Virus record (IMG/VR): IMGVR_UViG_3300020465_000035
Location: 1-42,221 of that record
DNA from: a virus
DNA length: 42,221 bases
Direction: 5' to 3' (one strand)
Within the stretch, counting starts at the first letter, position 1. Every line of letters starts with the position of its first letter. Shown here piece by piece: positions 33,544 to 40,240 of this stretch. Below the pieces are notes generated by a model, which worked only from the letters and a program-made list of their open reading frames with translations, was not told where the DNA came from and ran no database searches. Position numbers and translations under genes: made by a program.

Positions 33544-34188
33544 TCAATTTTCATCAGCATAAGAGAAGAAAAACTCATCCATCATTCGGTTTGCTTTTTC
33601 TTTACCAAATCTTTGAGTCATGTACCCTAAGATAGGGTCAAGTTTTTTCATGTAATTATCAAAGTCTTTGTAAAAACTTGTGTCATTACCAGTAGGTTGT
33701 GCTTCATCAATCATACTACGATATGTTTCAAGATACTTTCTAAAATCAGGTAAATATTGATCAACCTCATCAAAAGTACAATACCTTACAAAAATGTTTT
33801 CTGAAAAATGATTACCCATTTCAAAGAACCGATAATCTTTTTCTGCTTTAGGTAAAGTGGGTAAAGAAAACAAAAATTTTTCAACTGGATGTTGAAAGTC
33901 AAATACAATAATGACTCTTTTCTCATGGAATCCCATCAAATCCATACCAAAACAGGGAAGATAACTCCCTGTCTTAGGATAGATTACATTGTTATAGATA
34001 TCTGATTTTTCATTATAGATATCCACTCGTCTTGATTTTATAAAATGTGGAGCAGTAAAAATATCTGCTGTTAAAGTCAAATTATTTTTACCTTTCCACT
34101 CACACCATCGTGAATCAAATATAAACTCAGGGAAAACATCATCAAGAACTTTTTTGTAGTTGACCCAGAGGTCAACACTATTAGTCAT
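33544..34188 (-). CDS. pebS: Ferredoxin-dependent bilin reductase, phycoerythrobilin synthase type (PebS)
   Basis: 214 aa. Close match along its length to the PebS of phage P-SSM2 as I remember it: SDIYNNVIYPKTG, LPCFGMDLMGF, VIIVFDFQHP, YRFFEMGNHFS, NIFVRYC and KKLDPILGYM. The two catalytic aspartates of PebS (Asp105 and Asp206) correspond to Asp83 and Asp184 here; the N-terminus is about 22 residues shorter. PebS makes phycoerythrobilin from biliverdin in two two-electron steps, with ferredoxin as donor. Substrate comes from the ho1 product. PebA, PebB or PcyX are possible alternatives but fit less well. The start codon overlaps the gp32 end by eight bases, so its translation is tied to gp32, in the place where T4 has gene 59. 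Confidence 0.9.
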   Translation of the reverse strand: MTNSVDLWVNYKKVLDDVFPEFIFDSRWCEWKGKNNLTLTADIFTAPHFIKSRRVDIYNEKSDIYNNVIYPKTGSYLPCFGMDLMGFHEKRVIIVFDFQHPVEKFLFSLPTLPKAEKDYRFFEMGNHFSENIFVRYCTFDEVDQYLPDFRKYLETYRSMIDEAQPTGNDTSFYKDFDNYMKKLDPILGYMTQRFGKEKANRMMDEFFFSYADEN

Positions 34189-35074
34189 CAGATGCTAGGG
34201 ATGCAAAATAGGATAGTGCATCATCATCTTCAACAACTGCTTCCTGTTTAACAGGAGTAGCACTCATCTTTGCACGAAAATCTGACTGTGGAGCAGCAAC
34301 TGGTTCATACTCTTCGCTATCTACAGACGGTGTTGTAGGACGTGGAGCAGACCCTAGAACAAGGTTTAACCTTTTTTCTAGTTCCTCATATGTTTTGAAT
34401 TGATCACGTGCTGTGAACGCTTCTAATGAATGCTCTTGCTTCCATGTTGCTTCAAGTTCAGTATCATCTGCACTAAGAGCACTAACACTATCAAACTCAC
34501 TGCTGTCATAGTTCCAAAAACCTGCTACCTTTTTAATCTTTAACTTAAAGTTAGCACCTTCCCATAGATCAAACACATTTACTGGTGTCTCATCTTGGAA
34601 CTCAGGTTGCATAGCAGCAAGGATCTTGTCATGGATTTTCTTACCATACTTATACAAGAATACTTTACCCTCGTTCTCAGGGTGCTTTGGATCTTTTACA
34701 ACTAAGATGTTACTGTAGTAAGAAAGTTTTCTCTTTTGCTTACGGGCAGTATCTTTATCAGCATCTTCGCCACTATTCCATAGACGACGATTGACTTCAC
34801 CTACTGGATCTTTATCTCCTAAAGTAGTAAGACTGTTTTCTATGTACCAACCACCAGGTCCTTGAAATGCATGACTGTAAACCTTTGCCCAAGGTACTGT
34901 CTCACCATCTGGTGCTGGTAAAAAACGAATGACAGCGTAACCATTACCTGATGCATCTACTTCTGGTTTCCAGAAGCGTTCATCAACTTGTTTGTTACTA
35001 ACTGTCTTCTCTAGTTCTTTTTGTAAAAATGATAGATTTGATTGAGATTTTTTCTTTAATTCTGCGAACGACAT
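34181..35074 (-). CDS. 32: Single-stranded DNA-binding protein gp32
   Basis: 297 aa, the T4 gp32 size (301). N-terminal basic stretch MSFAELKKKSQSNLSFLQKE (the cooperativity domain of T4 gp32), core with NGYAVIRFLPAPDGETVPWA and HAFQGPGGWYIENSLTT, SYYSNILVVKDPKHPENEGK, and an acidic C-terminus ending DDDALSYFASLASDD, which in T4 binds partner proteins. The Zn-finger cysteines of T4 are missing, as I expect in cyanophages. It coats single-stranded DNA during replication, recombination and repair. Preceded by a late promoter and an unusually long, structured leader of about 235 bases, and followed by pebS. Confidence 0.9.
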   Translation of the reverse strand: MSFAELKKKSQSNLSFLQKELEKTVSNKQVDERFWKPEVDASGNGYAVIRFLPAPDGETVPWAKVYSHAFQGPGGWYIENSLTTLGDKDPVGEVNRRLWNSGEDADKDTARKQKRKLSYYSNILVVKDPKHPENEGKVFLYKYGKKIHDKILAAMQPEFQDETPVNVFDLWEGANFKLKIKKVAGFWNYDSSEFDSVSALSADDTELEATWKQEHSLEAFTARDQFKTYEELEKRLNLVLGSAPRPTTPSVDSEEYEPVAAPQSDFRAKMSATPVKQEAVVEDDDALSYFASLASDD

Positions 35075-35143
35075 ATTGCTTTAGATTTATTTGGATTTGA
35101 TTGTATTAAAAGGGAGGTTGGGTTTCTGTGTTCCAACACTGAC

Positions 35144-35229
35144 GGTGGCATTTCTACAGTTTAGAAAGAACCATCAGACCTGAGTTCTGACTGGTAGGTC
35201 AGTTCTGCCTTGCGACAGCGAGCACCACC
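35144..35229 (-). promoter_or_regulatory. Cloverleaf-like structured element in the gp32 leader
   Basis: On the minus strand GGTGG (35229-35225) can pair with CCACC (35148-35144), enclosing three hairpins: CUGUC-GCAA-GGCAG (35218-35205), CUGAC-CUACCA-GUCAG (35202-35187) and UUUCUA-AACUG-UAGAAA (35167-35151). The 86-base four-way-junction shape resembles a tRNA but lacks T-loop and anticodon features. It lies in the 5' untranslated RNA of gp32. T4 gp32 represses its own translation via a leader pseudoknot, so an autoregulatory site is possible; a new riboswitch or a small RNA are alternatives. Confidence 0.55.
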
Positions 35230-35310
35230 TCTAACTCATCACCTTAACTAGACGTATGCCAGCAAGTTTATTCAGTCACTCCCATATCCGATGATCAGTC
35301 AGATATATAC

Positions 35311-35318
35311 TATTTATA
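35311..35318 (-). promoter_or_regulatory. T4-like late promoter upstream of gp32
   Basis: Exact TATAAATA on the minus strand, 237 bases before the gp32 start, directly after the DUF1825 gene. It would separate gp32-pebS from the thyX-to-DUF1825 operon at late times. Confidence 0.75.
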
Positions 35319-35324
35319 TCACAT

Positions 35325-35663
35325 TTAGGGTTGGTTGTCAACATGTTTTTCAAATTGATCTATCTTTGTTAGGAGATCATCAAACATGGTATTGATGTCA
35401 AGATTTGGGTCGCCACCTAGCATTACGACAGCTTGTTTCATGTTGTCAGCAACTTGTTTTGCTTCTGGATCATCACTCAACATGAGACGAGCATGAAATA
35501 TTTTTTGTTTGTCTATTAGTTTTCTTAATGCCTCAAAGTATTCTAATTTTCTCTCCTTATTAAGGAGTGCAAGATTAGTTACTGATCTAAAGCAAAATTC
35601 TTGGAGGGCAGCCATTTCTTGGATGTCACCTCTTACTAATTCTGATTGAAAAAATTTACTCAT
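35325..35663 (-). CDS. DUF1825 family protein
   Basis: 112 aa. SKFFQSELVRGDIQEMAALQ, NKERKLEYFEALRKLIDKQK, IFHARLMLSDDPEAKQVADN: an all-helical pattern of the cyanobacterial and cyanophage DUF1825 family (FF.SE.V......L......L...KE....Y...L..L..K..IF..R..LSDDPEA). Function unknown. ATGA overlap with gp33 upstream and position before gp32 place it in the replication/late-transcription operon, making a role in replication or transcription plausible. Confidence 0.8.
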   Translation of the reverse strand: MSKFFQSELVRGDIQEMAALQEFCFRSVTNLALLNKERKLEYFEALRKLIDKQKIFHARLMLSDDPEAKQVADNMKQAVVMLGGDPNLDINTMFDDLLTKIDQFEKHVDNQP

Positions 35664-35914
35664 ACTAGCATTAATTTGGCACGACTTGTTTTCTTCATGA
35701 AATTTAGTTGTTGTGCTTCATATTTAAGCTTTTCTTTGAGTGGTTTTGATATTAATTTAGATACGGATTCCACCTCTATTTCATTTATATCACAAAGGTG
35801 TAGCACTGAATCTATGTAGTTCATGCCTTCATTAGTTACAGCAATTTTCTCTACCTCTTGTGAGAACTTCGCACTAGTCATAAATTTATCTTCAAGTAAG
35901 TTTTTCTTTTCCAT
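35660..35914 (-). CDS. 33: Late promoter transcription accessory protein gp33
   Basis: 84 aa (T4 gp33 is 112). DKFMTSAKFSQEVEKIAVTN, YIDSVLHLCDINEIEVESVS, KLISKPLKEKLKYEAQQLNF: a layout of helices as in gp33, ending LMLV where T4 gp33 has its hydrophobic sliding-clamp-binding tail. gp33 sits on host RNA polymerase and bridges it to the clamp to activate TATAAATA promoters, several of which occur in this window. The start at 35914 overlaps the nuclease end by 23 bases; an internal ATG at 35881 is the alternative. Immediate neighbours match cyanomyovirus gene order. Confidence 0.8.
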   Translation of the reverse strand: MEKKNLLEDKFMTSAKFSQEVEKIAVTNEGMNYIDSVLHLCDINEIEVESVSKLISKPLKEKLKYEAQQLNFMKKTSRAKLMLV

Positions 35915-36584
35915 ATGTTTGGTATTCGTCTATGTACTCAATGAGTTTAAGAAGATATTCCTTCTTAGGTGGTTTGATTACAACTTGAGTTTCACCATTC
36001 TCACAAGCAACTATAGTTACCAATTGTTTAACAGTTAAACCGTACAGTTCTTGAAGACAACAAGCGTATGCTGTCTCTTGAACAAAGTAATCATACAAAT
36101 AATTTTCTCTCTTTGGTGCAGCAGAAGTCTTAAAATCTATAATGGATAACTTCTCATCAAATTCTGCTATACAATCTACACGACCTGCTATTTCTAAATG
36201 GTCTGAATAAAGTGCTGCTTCTTGCAGTAAAATATTATTTATACGATCTAGTACACTTTTACTATTGTGAAACATGAATACAGGGAGTGGAGTCTCCTTG
36301 TACTCATCAATCTTTAACTCATTGTTAAAGTAATCCTCAACTATAGAGTGATATTTTGTACCACGTGATGCAGAGCGTGAGGAAATCGCTGCTGCTTTGT
36401 CTTTACCGACACGTTTTCTCCACTTAGCAAGACCCTTTTGTTTCTTTTTGTTATTACTAATAACAGTAGTAACAGAAGGATAATGATCGCCATTAGGTGT
36501 TCTGTAAAGTCTTTTACCATTCACCATCTCTGCTTTCATACTAAGAGGAATCAATTCCTTATGTGTAAAGACATCTTGTATCAT
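35892..36584 (-). CDS. PD-(D/E)XK family exonuclease (RecB/MGME1-like)
   Basis: 230 aa. An N-terminal segment PSVTTVISNNKKKQKGLAKW with RASRGTKYHSIVEDYF-type motif (SRGTKYHSIVE), then LEIAGRVDCIAEFDEKLSII, DFKTS and YFVQETAYACCLQELYG: the catalytic GR.D...EFD....I.D.KT...Q..AY pattern of RecB-family nucleases. It resembles mitochondrial genome maintenance exonuclease. Role probably in DNA processing during replication or host DNA degradation. ATGA overlap with phoH upstream. It is followed by gp33, a typical cyanophage order. Confidence 0.85.
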   Translation of the reverse strand: MIQDVFTHKELIPLSMKAEMVNGKRLYRTPNGDHYPSVTTVISNNKKKQKGLAKWRKRVGKDKAAAISSRSASRGTKYHSIVEDYFNNELKIDEYKETPLPVFMFHNSKSVLDRINNILLQEAALYSDHLEIAGRVDCIAEFDEKLSIIDFKTSAAPKRENYLYDYFVQETAYACCLQELYGLTVKQLVTIVACENGETQVVIKPPKKEYLLKLIEYIDEYQTYGKEKLT

Positions 36585-37327
36585 AATCCTAACGACATCT
36601 TGCTAATTATATAAGATTTTACTAATCCAGATCTAACAATGTCATTGACACTAAATTCAATCTCAGAAAATTCTTCCATGTTCTGAAGAATACGTTGGAA
36701 ATCTAAGATACCATTACGTTCATTTGTTTTGACTAGATCTGATTGATTTACATCTCCACAAAATACTATCTTACTATCTTGTCCAACACGAGTCATGATT
36801 GAATCAAGTTCGTGGAAGTTAAGATTTTGACACTCATCAACAATGATGATAGCATCATCAAGAGTAGTACCACGGAGGAATGATGTAGACCAAAATGAAA
36901 TAGTCTCTTGACCTTTAAGGTTATCATATAACATATCAAAACTAGCTTGGTCAGGCATGTGGAACATGTTTCTTACCATGTTTTTATATGGTATCTGATA
37001 AAGTTCTGACTTATCTTCATGAGTGCCAGGTAAAAATCCTATCTCACGTGTAGATACCAAAGACCTAACGATGTAAAGTTTTTCGTATGGTTTTTCTTCA
37101 TCCATCACATCTCTCAATGCCAGATATAATGCGATGAATGTTTTACCTGTACCTGCTGATCCAAATGCAAATAAATTTTTATCGTTGTCCCATTCTTTAA
37201 AAAATAATTCTTGATTATCAGTAATAGGATTAACATCTAAAAAATAATTTTGGTTGATAGGTTTTTTCCTTTTCAACATTTTTTTAGATGCTCCTACAAA
37301 TGAGGGGTTCTTTTTTTTAACTGCCAT
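36581..37327 (-). CDS. phoH: PhoH-like ATPase
   Basis: 248 aa. Walker A FGSAGTGKTFIALYLAL (P-loop 56-63), Walker B IIIVDECQN (161-168), sensor-like KIVFCGDVNQSD and EIGFLPGTHEDK: classical PhoH. The N-terminus is basic (MAVKKKNPSFVGASKKMLKR). PhoH is near-universal in cyanomyoviruses; its molecular role is unclear, perhaps RNA helicase-type or phosphate-starvation-related. Part of the thyX-phoH-exonuclease-gp33 operon with tiny gaps (three bases upstream). Confidence 0.92.
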   Translation of the reverse strand: MAVKKKNPSFVGASKKMLKRKKPINQNYFLDVNPITDNQELFFKEWDNDKNLFAFGSAGTGKTFIALYLALRDVMDEEKPYEKLYIVRSLVSTREIGFLPGTHEDKSELYQIPYKNMVRNMFHMPDQASFDMLYDNLKGQETISFWSTSFLRGTTLDDAIIIVDECQNLNFHELDSIMTRVGQDSKIVFCGDVNQSDLVKTNERNGILDFQRILQNMEEFSEIEFSVNDIVRSGLVKSYIISKMSLGL

Positions 37328-37330
37328 AAT

Positions 37331-37594
37331 TTACCACTGGTATCCGTCTTTTGATCTAGGGCATGATCCATAATTAGGATTCTTTTTAACTTGAGACATC
37401 ACATCTGCCCAACCAGGATGTGTTTTTCTCATCTTATCTCTCCAATCTCCAACTTCACCCATGCTTGCTACACCTGCTGTCCAATCTTTATCCCAATCAG
37501 GATTGTCTATCCTCCATTGTTCATAGTCTTGAATAGTCATACGAAACTCTTTTGTCTCGCCAGTTTCTTTGTGTTTTACATTATAGGTTGGCAT
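37331..37594 (-). CDS. 87-aa conserved cyanophage protein
   Basis: Start at ATG 37594, overlapping the thyX stop (TAATG), with GGAG in the thyX end as ribosome binding site. MPTYNVKHKETGETKEFRMT, then IQDYEQWRIDNPDWDKDWTA and HPGWADVMSQVKKNPNYGSC. The beginning looks like an FmdB-type zinc-ribbon start (MPTY.......), but the paired cysteines are missing, so no zinc site is expected. Widespread small protein of cyanomyoviruses by my recall. Function unknown; context suggests nucleotide or DNA metabolism. Confidence 0.75.
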   Translation of the reverse strand: MPTYNVKHKETGETKEFRMTIQDYEQWRIDNPDWDKDWTAGVASMGEVGDWRDKMRKTHPGWADVMSQVKKNPNYGSCPRSKDGYQW

Positions 37595-38229
37595 TAATTC
37601 CACTCCAATGCTTCGGATATAATAGGAAATTGTTCTTTAAATATATCTCTACATTTTTCAGCAATTTCCATGTGTTCTTTTTGTGTTCCATGTGCAGAAC
37701 GTAGATCTATATAGTGAATCCAAGAACGTATTGTTCCTGTCATATACAATCTAGTTGGTGTTGCTAACGGGAGAACAAATCTCGCACATTCCTTCGCAAC
37801 ACCCTCACGTATGAGTTCATTGTAAAGGTCAAGTCCCTCAGCGAAATACCTTTCAATATTTTTCTGAAGTTGTTTCGTTTGATCTTCTGGGATATCATCT
37901 ATAGAATTTTGTCTGTTTTTGGTATCTTGTCTTCTTAAATCAGGAATAGGAATCTTCCCTAAAAAATTAGTATTAGCATAACGCTGACTAAATTCTTGGA
38001 ATGTAAATGATCTATGTCTTAAAACTTGTGCTGCTAATCCTCTAGTGGTTTCAATCTCTAGAGACATATGTGCTTGTTCAAAAACCGACCAGTGTTGATG
38101 CTTTATGCAGTAACCTAACAAACCAGCTACGTTTGGATTGTCCTGATTTTTTGGGTTGCTCACCCTTGCTATGTACCCTATTGTCTCCTCCGCTTTCGGA
38201 GTGACCGTGATGAGTTTCACTTGTTGCAT
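37594..38229 (-). CDS. thyX: Flavin-dependent thymidylate synthase ThyX
   Basis: 211 aa, the family's length. ThyX signature RHRSFTFQEFSQRY (71-84) is intact, with HQHWSVFEQAHMSLEIE before it and an FVLPLATPTRLYMTGTIRSW segment after. It methylates dUMP using methylene-tetrahydrofolate with FAD and NADPH, giving dTMP for phage DNA. Cyanophages use this in place of T4 gene td. The frame of a small gene upstream overlaps its first 150 bases. Followed by the 87-aa gene with overlapping stop/start. Confidence 0.93.
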   Translation of the reverse strand: MQQVKLITVTPKAEETIGYIARVSNPKNQDNPNVAGLLGYCIKHQHWSVFEQAHMSLEIETTRGLAAQVLRHRSFTFQEFSQRYANTNFLGKIPIPDLRRQDTKNRQNSIDDIPEDQTKQLQKNIERYFAEGLDLYNELIREGVAKECARFVLPLATPTRLYMTGTIRSWIHYIDLRSAHGTQKEHMEIAEKCRDIFKEQFPIISEALEWN

Positions 38230-38362
38230 TATATTTTAATCTCTTACGAATTAATTTTGCGTACTTTACATCCTCTTTAGTATACCACTCTGGATTCTTT
38301 TTTGCAAGTTTTATTATTCTCTTTGCTGTTTTTCTTGTATTTTTTCTCTGACTCTCTTCCAT
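38078..38362 (-). CDS. Basic 94-aa hypothetical protein overlapping the thyX start
   Basis: ATG at 38362; a TTG start nine codons upstream is possible. The first part, MEESQRKNTRKTAKRIIKLA and EWYTKEDVKYAKLIRKRLKY, looks like a genuine small basic helical protein of cyanophages. From about residue 45 the frame enters the thyX gene and the sequence becomes odd (ETHHGHSESGGDNRVHSKGE), so the C-terminal half overlaps thyX by 152 bases in another frame. The original gene may have lost its stop. A late promoter lies 32 bases upstream. No family recognised. Confidence 0.55.
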   Translation of the reverse strand: MEESQRKNTRKTAKRIIKLAKKNPEWYTKEDVKYAKLIRKRLKYNATSETHHGHSESGGDNRVHSKGEQPKKSGQSKRSWFVRLLHKASTLVGF

Positions 38363-38393
38363 AGAGTTGTAATTACTTCTTGGTATCAATAGG

Positions 38394-38401
38394 TATTTAT
38401 A
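38394..38401 (-). promoter_or_regulatory. T4-like late promoter for the thyX-phoH-gp33 operon
   Basis: Exact TATAAATA on the minus strand between a terminator and the 94-aa gene. The replication genes downstream may also have middle promoters that I cannot recognise. Confidence 0.7.
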
Positions 38402-38415
38402 CGACTTTTTTAAAC

Positions 38416-38444
38416 AAAAAATCTGGGAAAAATTTTTCCCAGAT
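38416..38444 (-). terminator. Strong palindromic terminator after the riboswitch-controlled peptide gene
   Basis: A 24-base perfect palindrome (38421-38444; each arm ATCTGGGAAAAA) followed by TTTTT on the minus strand. It lies 27 bases after the DUF4278 gene's stop and isolates it from the thyX operon. Confidence 0.9.
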
Positions 38445-38471
38445 TGATGTCAACCAAAAACGATTTTTGGT

Positions 38472-38612
38472 TTAGCTCTGAGAAGCAAACTTACGTTTTA
38501 CTTTAATACCACGATACATTAGATCATGATTTCTCTGTTGAGCTTCTTCTTGTACCATCTTACGGTACTCTTCAGAGTCATATTTGACTCCACGGTAAGT
38601 GACTTGTGCCAT
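38472..38612 (-). CDS. 46-aa DUF4278-like peptide controlled by a tandem glutamine-type riboswitch
   Basis: From ATG 38612, with GAGGAC 9 bases upstream; the longer frame from 38672 begins inside the RNA element's stem-loop and is rejected. MAQVTYRGVKYDSEEYRKMV, then EEAQQRNHDLMYRGIKVKRK. The two YRG(V/I)K motifs are those of DUF4278, the short peptide found behind the Downstream-peptide RNA motif in marine picocyanobacteria and their phages. Host relatives under glutamine riboswitches include glutamine synthetase inactivating factors, so a role in nitrogen assimilation control is inferred, not shown. It has its own promoter and terminator, forming a one-gene unit. Confidence 0.8.
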   Translation of the reverse strand: MAQVTYRGVKYDSEEYRKMVQEEAQQRNHDLMYRGIKVKRKFASQS

Positions 38613-38643
38613 TGGCTTGTCCTCAGTAGTAGGGTGAATAACC

Positions 38644-38684
38644 CGTTCCTTCAGTCGGCATTTGCGTCCCATATGGGATGAACG
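38644..38684 (-). promoter_or_regulatory. Glutamine-type riboswitch (Downstream-peptide/glnA motif), gene-proximal copy
   Basis: CGUUC (38684-38680) pairs with GAACG (38648-38644). Inside is UCCC-AUAU-GGGA, then CGCAAAUGCCGACUGAAG. The order CGUUCA, short hairpin, GCAA.U, GCCGAC, GAAGGAACG is what I recall of the glutamine-sensing RNA of cyanobacteria. It ends 32 bases before the peptide's start codon. Confidence 0.75.
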
Positions 38685-38688
38685 ATTC

Positions 38689-38731
38689 CGTTCCGTGTCG
38701 GCTTACTTGCGACCTCTTACGAGGTTGAACG
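38689..38731 (-). promoter_or_regulatory. Glutamine-type riboswitch, distal copy (tandem)
   Basis: CGUUC (38731-38727) pairs with GAACG (38693-38689), enclosing ACCUC-GUAA-GAGGU and then CGCAAGUAAGCCGACACG. Same plan as the proximal copy, four bases away. The predicted transcript start of the upstream promoter falls right at its 5' edge. Confidence 0.75.
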
Positions 38732-38738
38732 TAATGCT

Positions 38739-38767
38739 ATGTTAGCATATCCTAATTATTTAGACAA
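38739..38767 (-). promoter_or_regulatory. Sigma-70-like promoter for the riboswitch unit
   Basis: TTGTCT (38767-38762), a 17-base spacer and TAACAT (38744-38739) on the minus strand; start of transcription would be near 38732, the first base of the tandem RNA. This position fit supports it, though neither hexamer is perfect. Confidence 0.6.
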
Positions 38768-38770
38768 GAG

Positions 38771-38794
38771 AAAATGTATAAACCGTTACATTTT
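38771..38794 (-). terminator. AT-rich hairpin at the end of the 237-aa gene (possible terminator)
   Basis: Minus strand AAAATGTA, eight-base loop, TACATTTT followed by CTCTTG, beginning at the stop codon of the gene at 38793. Eight pairs, but weak and with no pure U-tract. Confidence 0.4.
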
Positions 38795-39506
38795 ACCAAG
38801 TCTCATCATCTATTTCATCTAGTTCTGGTTCTATGTGTAGTGTAACTTGCTTTGTTTCTTTTTCTTCTTCTTCAGTTCTGTACTGCCATTCATCTGTATG
38901 TCCTACTGACCACCATTTAGGTTCAGTTTCAACAGCATAATTTTGTGTACATACCTTGAAGTCTGGTCTTTTTAGATTAGCATTGTCAATTAAACTGTTA
39001 TCAAAAAATACACATCTATTGTTTGGTTGTGCTGCGAACTGTCCATTATCTAATTGTATTACATTGAATGTTTTATGTTCGGGATCGTGCTCAGAAAAAT
39101 TTGTATCCAATACAGAGAAATCAGGATGAGCAGTGTCAATGGTAAACTCATACTCACCAGGATGCATCTTCTTATCTTTACCAAAGAACTGACATCTACC
39201 TAATATAGGTTTTTCTATTACTGTAATATTATAATCAAAACAATCCCATAGTTCCAATACATCTAACGGTAATTGATTATCTTTATCATAATCTTCTTTC
39301 CATACAAATGCACTCAAAGGTAACTTATCATATAATGCACCATAATCGGTAAGTAATGTTTCAAAATACAATGCTTTTGCTTGTATACTTCTAACAGAAA
39401 TCCAAAGACCTGGCGTTAATTCGCCATGACCTTTTTCCATATCATAAAGATACTCTTTCTTTACCCACACTTTTCTGGGCGGTAAAGGATGTACTAGATA
39501 TGCCAT
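38793..39506 (-). CDS. 237-aa conserved cyanomyovirus protein, function unknown
   Basis: Starts MAYLVHPLPPRKVWVKKEYL. Contains HGELTPGLWISVRSIQAKAL, GRCQFFGKDKKMHPGEYEFT and NRCVFFDNSLIDNANLKRPD, with an acidic C-terminus (EEEEKETKQVTLHIEPELDE). Mixed alpha/beta, soluble, no signal. I recognise it only as a conserved hypothetical of T4-like cyanophages. It is last in the operon that begins at the late promoter at 40617. Confidence 0.75.
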   Translation of the reverse strand: MAYLVHPLPPRKVWVKKEYLYDMEKGHGELTPGLWISVRSIQAKALYFETLLTDYGALYDKLPLSAFVWKEDYDKDNQLPLDVLELWDCFDYNITVIEKPILGRCQFFGKDKKMHPGEYEFTIDTAHPDFSVLDTNFSEHDPEHKTFNVIQLDNGQFAAQPNNRCVFFDNSLIDNANLKRPDFKVCTQNYAVETEPKWWSVGHTDEWQYRTEEEEKETKQVTLHIEPELDEIDDETW

Positions 39507-39509
39507 AAA

Positions 39510-39812
39510 TTATCTTGCTTCTCCCTCTGCTGAGGATCTTTTTTTCTTTCTTCTCTTTGGTGGTTGAGCATTAGGGTTCTGCCAAAGATTAGGTCTTAAT
39601 GTTCCCTTAGATTGCTTCAACCATTTAAATCCTTCTTTATATGTGTCATAGTAATGATCAAATATATCCACTGATTTTTGTGCTACAGCGATGTCATGTA
39701 CTATGTTACCCTCATATTCATATTCAATAATGTATGCGGTGTATGGTAACTTGATGGTATTGTCCTTATCAAGGTTACATCTCTCATGTATGACAGTAAC
39801 ACTTGAAGTCAT
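39510..39812 (-). CDS. 100-aa hypothetical protein with basic tail
   Basis: MTSSVTVIHERCNLDKDNTI, then YTAYIIEYEYEGNIVHDIAV, and DIFDHYYDTYKEGFKWLKQS, ending in a proline- and lysine-rich tail (PPKRRKKKRSSAEGEAR). The tail suggests nucleic acid binding. ATGA overlap with the upstream gene. No family recognised; conserved neighbour of the 237-aa gene. Confidence 0.7.
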   Translation of the reverse strand: MTSSVTVIHERCNLDKDNTIKLPYTAYIIEYEYEGNIVHDIAVAQKSVDIFDHYYDTYKEGFKWLKQSKGTLRPNLWQNPNAQPPKRRKKKRSSAEGEAR

Positions 39813-40240
39813 GATCTACCACCCCATTCAATTGATGGGAACGCTTCAATCACACATGCTTTTGTAATCTTCCAACGCTTTCCAATCTGTTTATCTTTAG
39901 CAAGAATTAATGTTTCTGCTTCACCAGAAGACAATCCCTCTAGCATTTGTATAAACATCATCTCTCTTTTATTTTGTTTCACATTGGAACCACCCTTAAA
40001 AAAGTGATGTAATAATCTAGATTCTTTTTCTAGAGTGGTATGTTCTGTCCCTACAGGTGCATCATTAGGTGTGTAAGGAACCTTACCAGGTGGTAATAGA
40101 CTCACTACAGAGTCATCAAAATTAATAATAAAAAGCATTCTCAATGCAGGAGTATTGAATCTCCCAAGCAAAGCGATCTTTTCCTTCTTAGTCTTTGCGT
40201 TTGATACTTTTTGAAGTACCTCATGCATCAAGAGTTTCAT
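39809..40240 (-). CDS. 143-aa conserved cyanophage protein (DUF6433-like)
   Basis: From ATG 40240; a start five codons earlier reads into the acidic end of the previous gene. MKLLMHEVLQKVSNAKTKKE, KIALLGRFNTPALRMLFIIN, then FDDSVVSLLPPGKVPYTPND and EKESRLLHHFFKGGS. The LPPG.VPY..N.AP.G..H..L..E...L..F motif is a well-conserved cyanophage family, with unknown function. Overlaps its neighbours on both sides by a few bases, so operon expression is likely. Confidence 0.75.
   Translation of the reverse strand: MKLLMHEVLQKVSNAKTKKEKIALLGRFNTPALRMLFIINFDDSVVSLLPPGKVPYTPNDAPVGTEHTTLEKESRLLHHFFKGGSNVKQNKREMMFIQMLEGLSSGEAETLILAKDKQIGKRWKITKACVIEAFPSIEWGGRS

Noticed and set aside
33544-34188. gp59 helicase loader, expected after gp32
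   Set aside because: The translation matches ferredoxin-dependent bilin reductases with both catalytic aspartates, not gp59.
35144-35229. A tRNA gene
   Set aside because: Cloverleaf-like, but without a seven-pair acceptor stem, T-loop sequence or recognisable anticodon arm.
38472-38672. Longer 66-aa form of the DUF4278 peptide
   Set aside because: The upstream ATG lies in the stem-loop of the riboswitch; the ATG at 38612 has a proper ribosome binding site and gives the conserved start.
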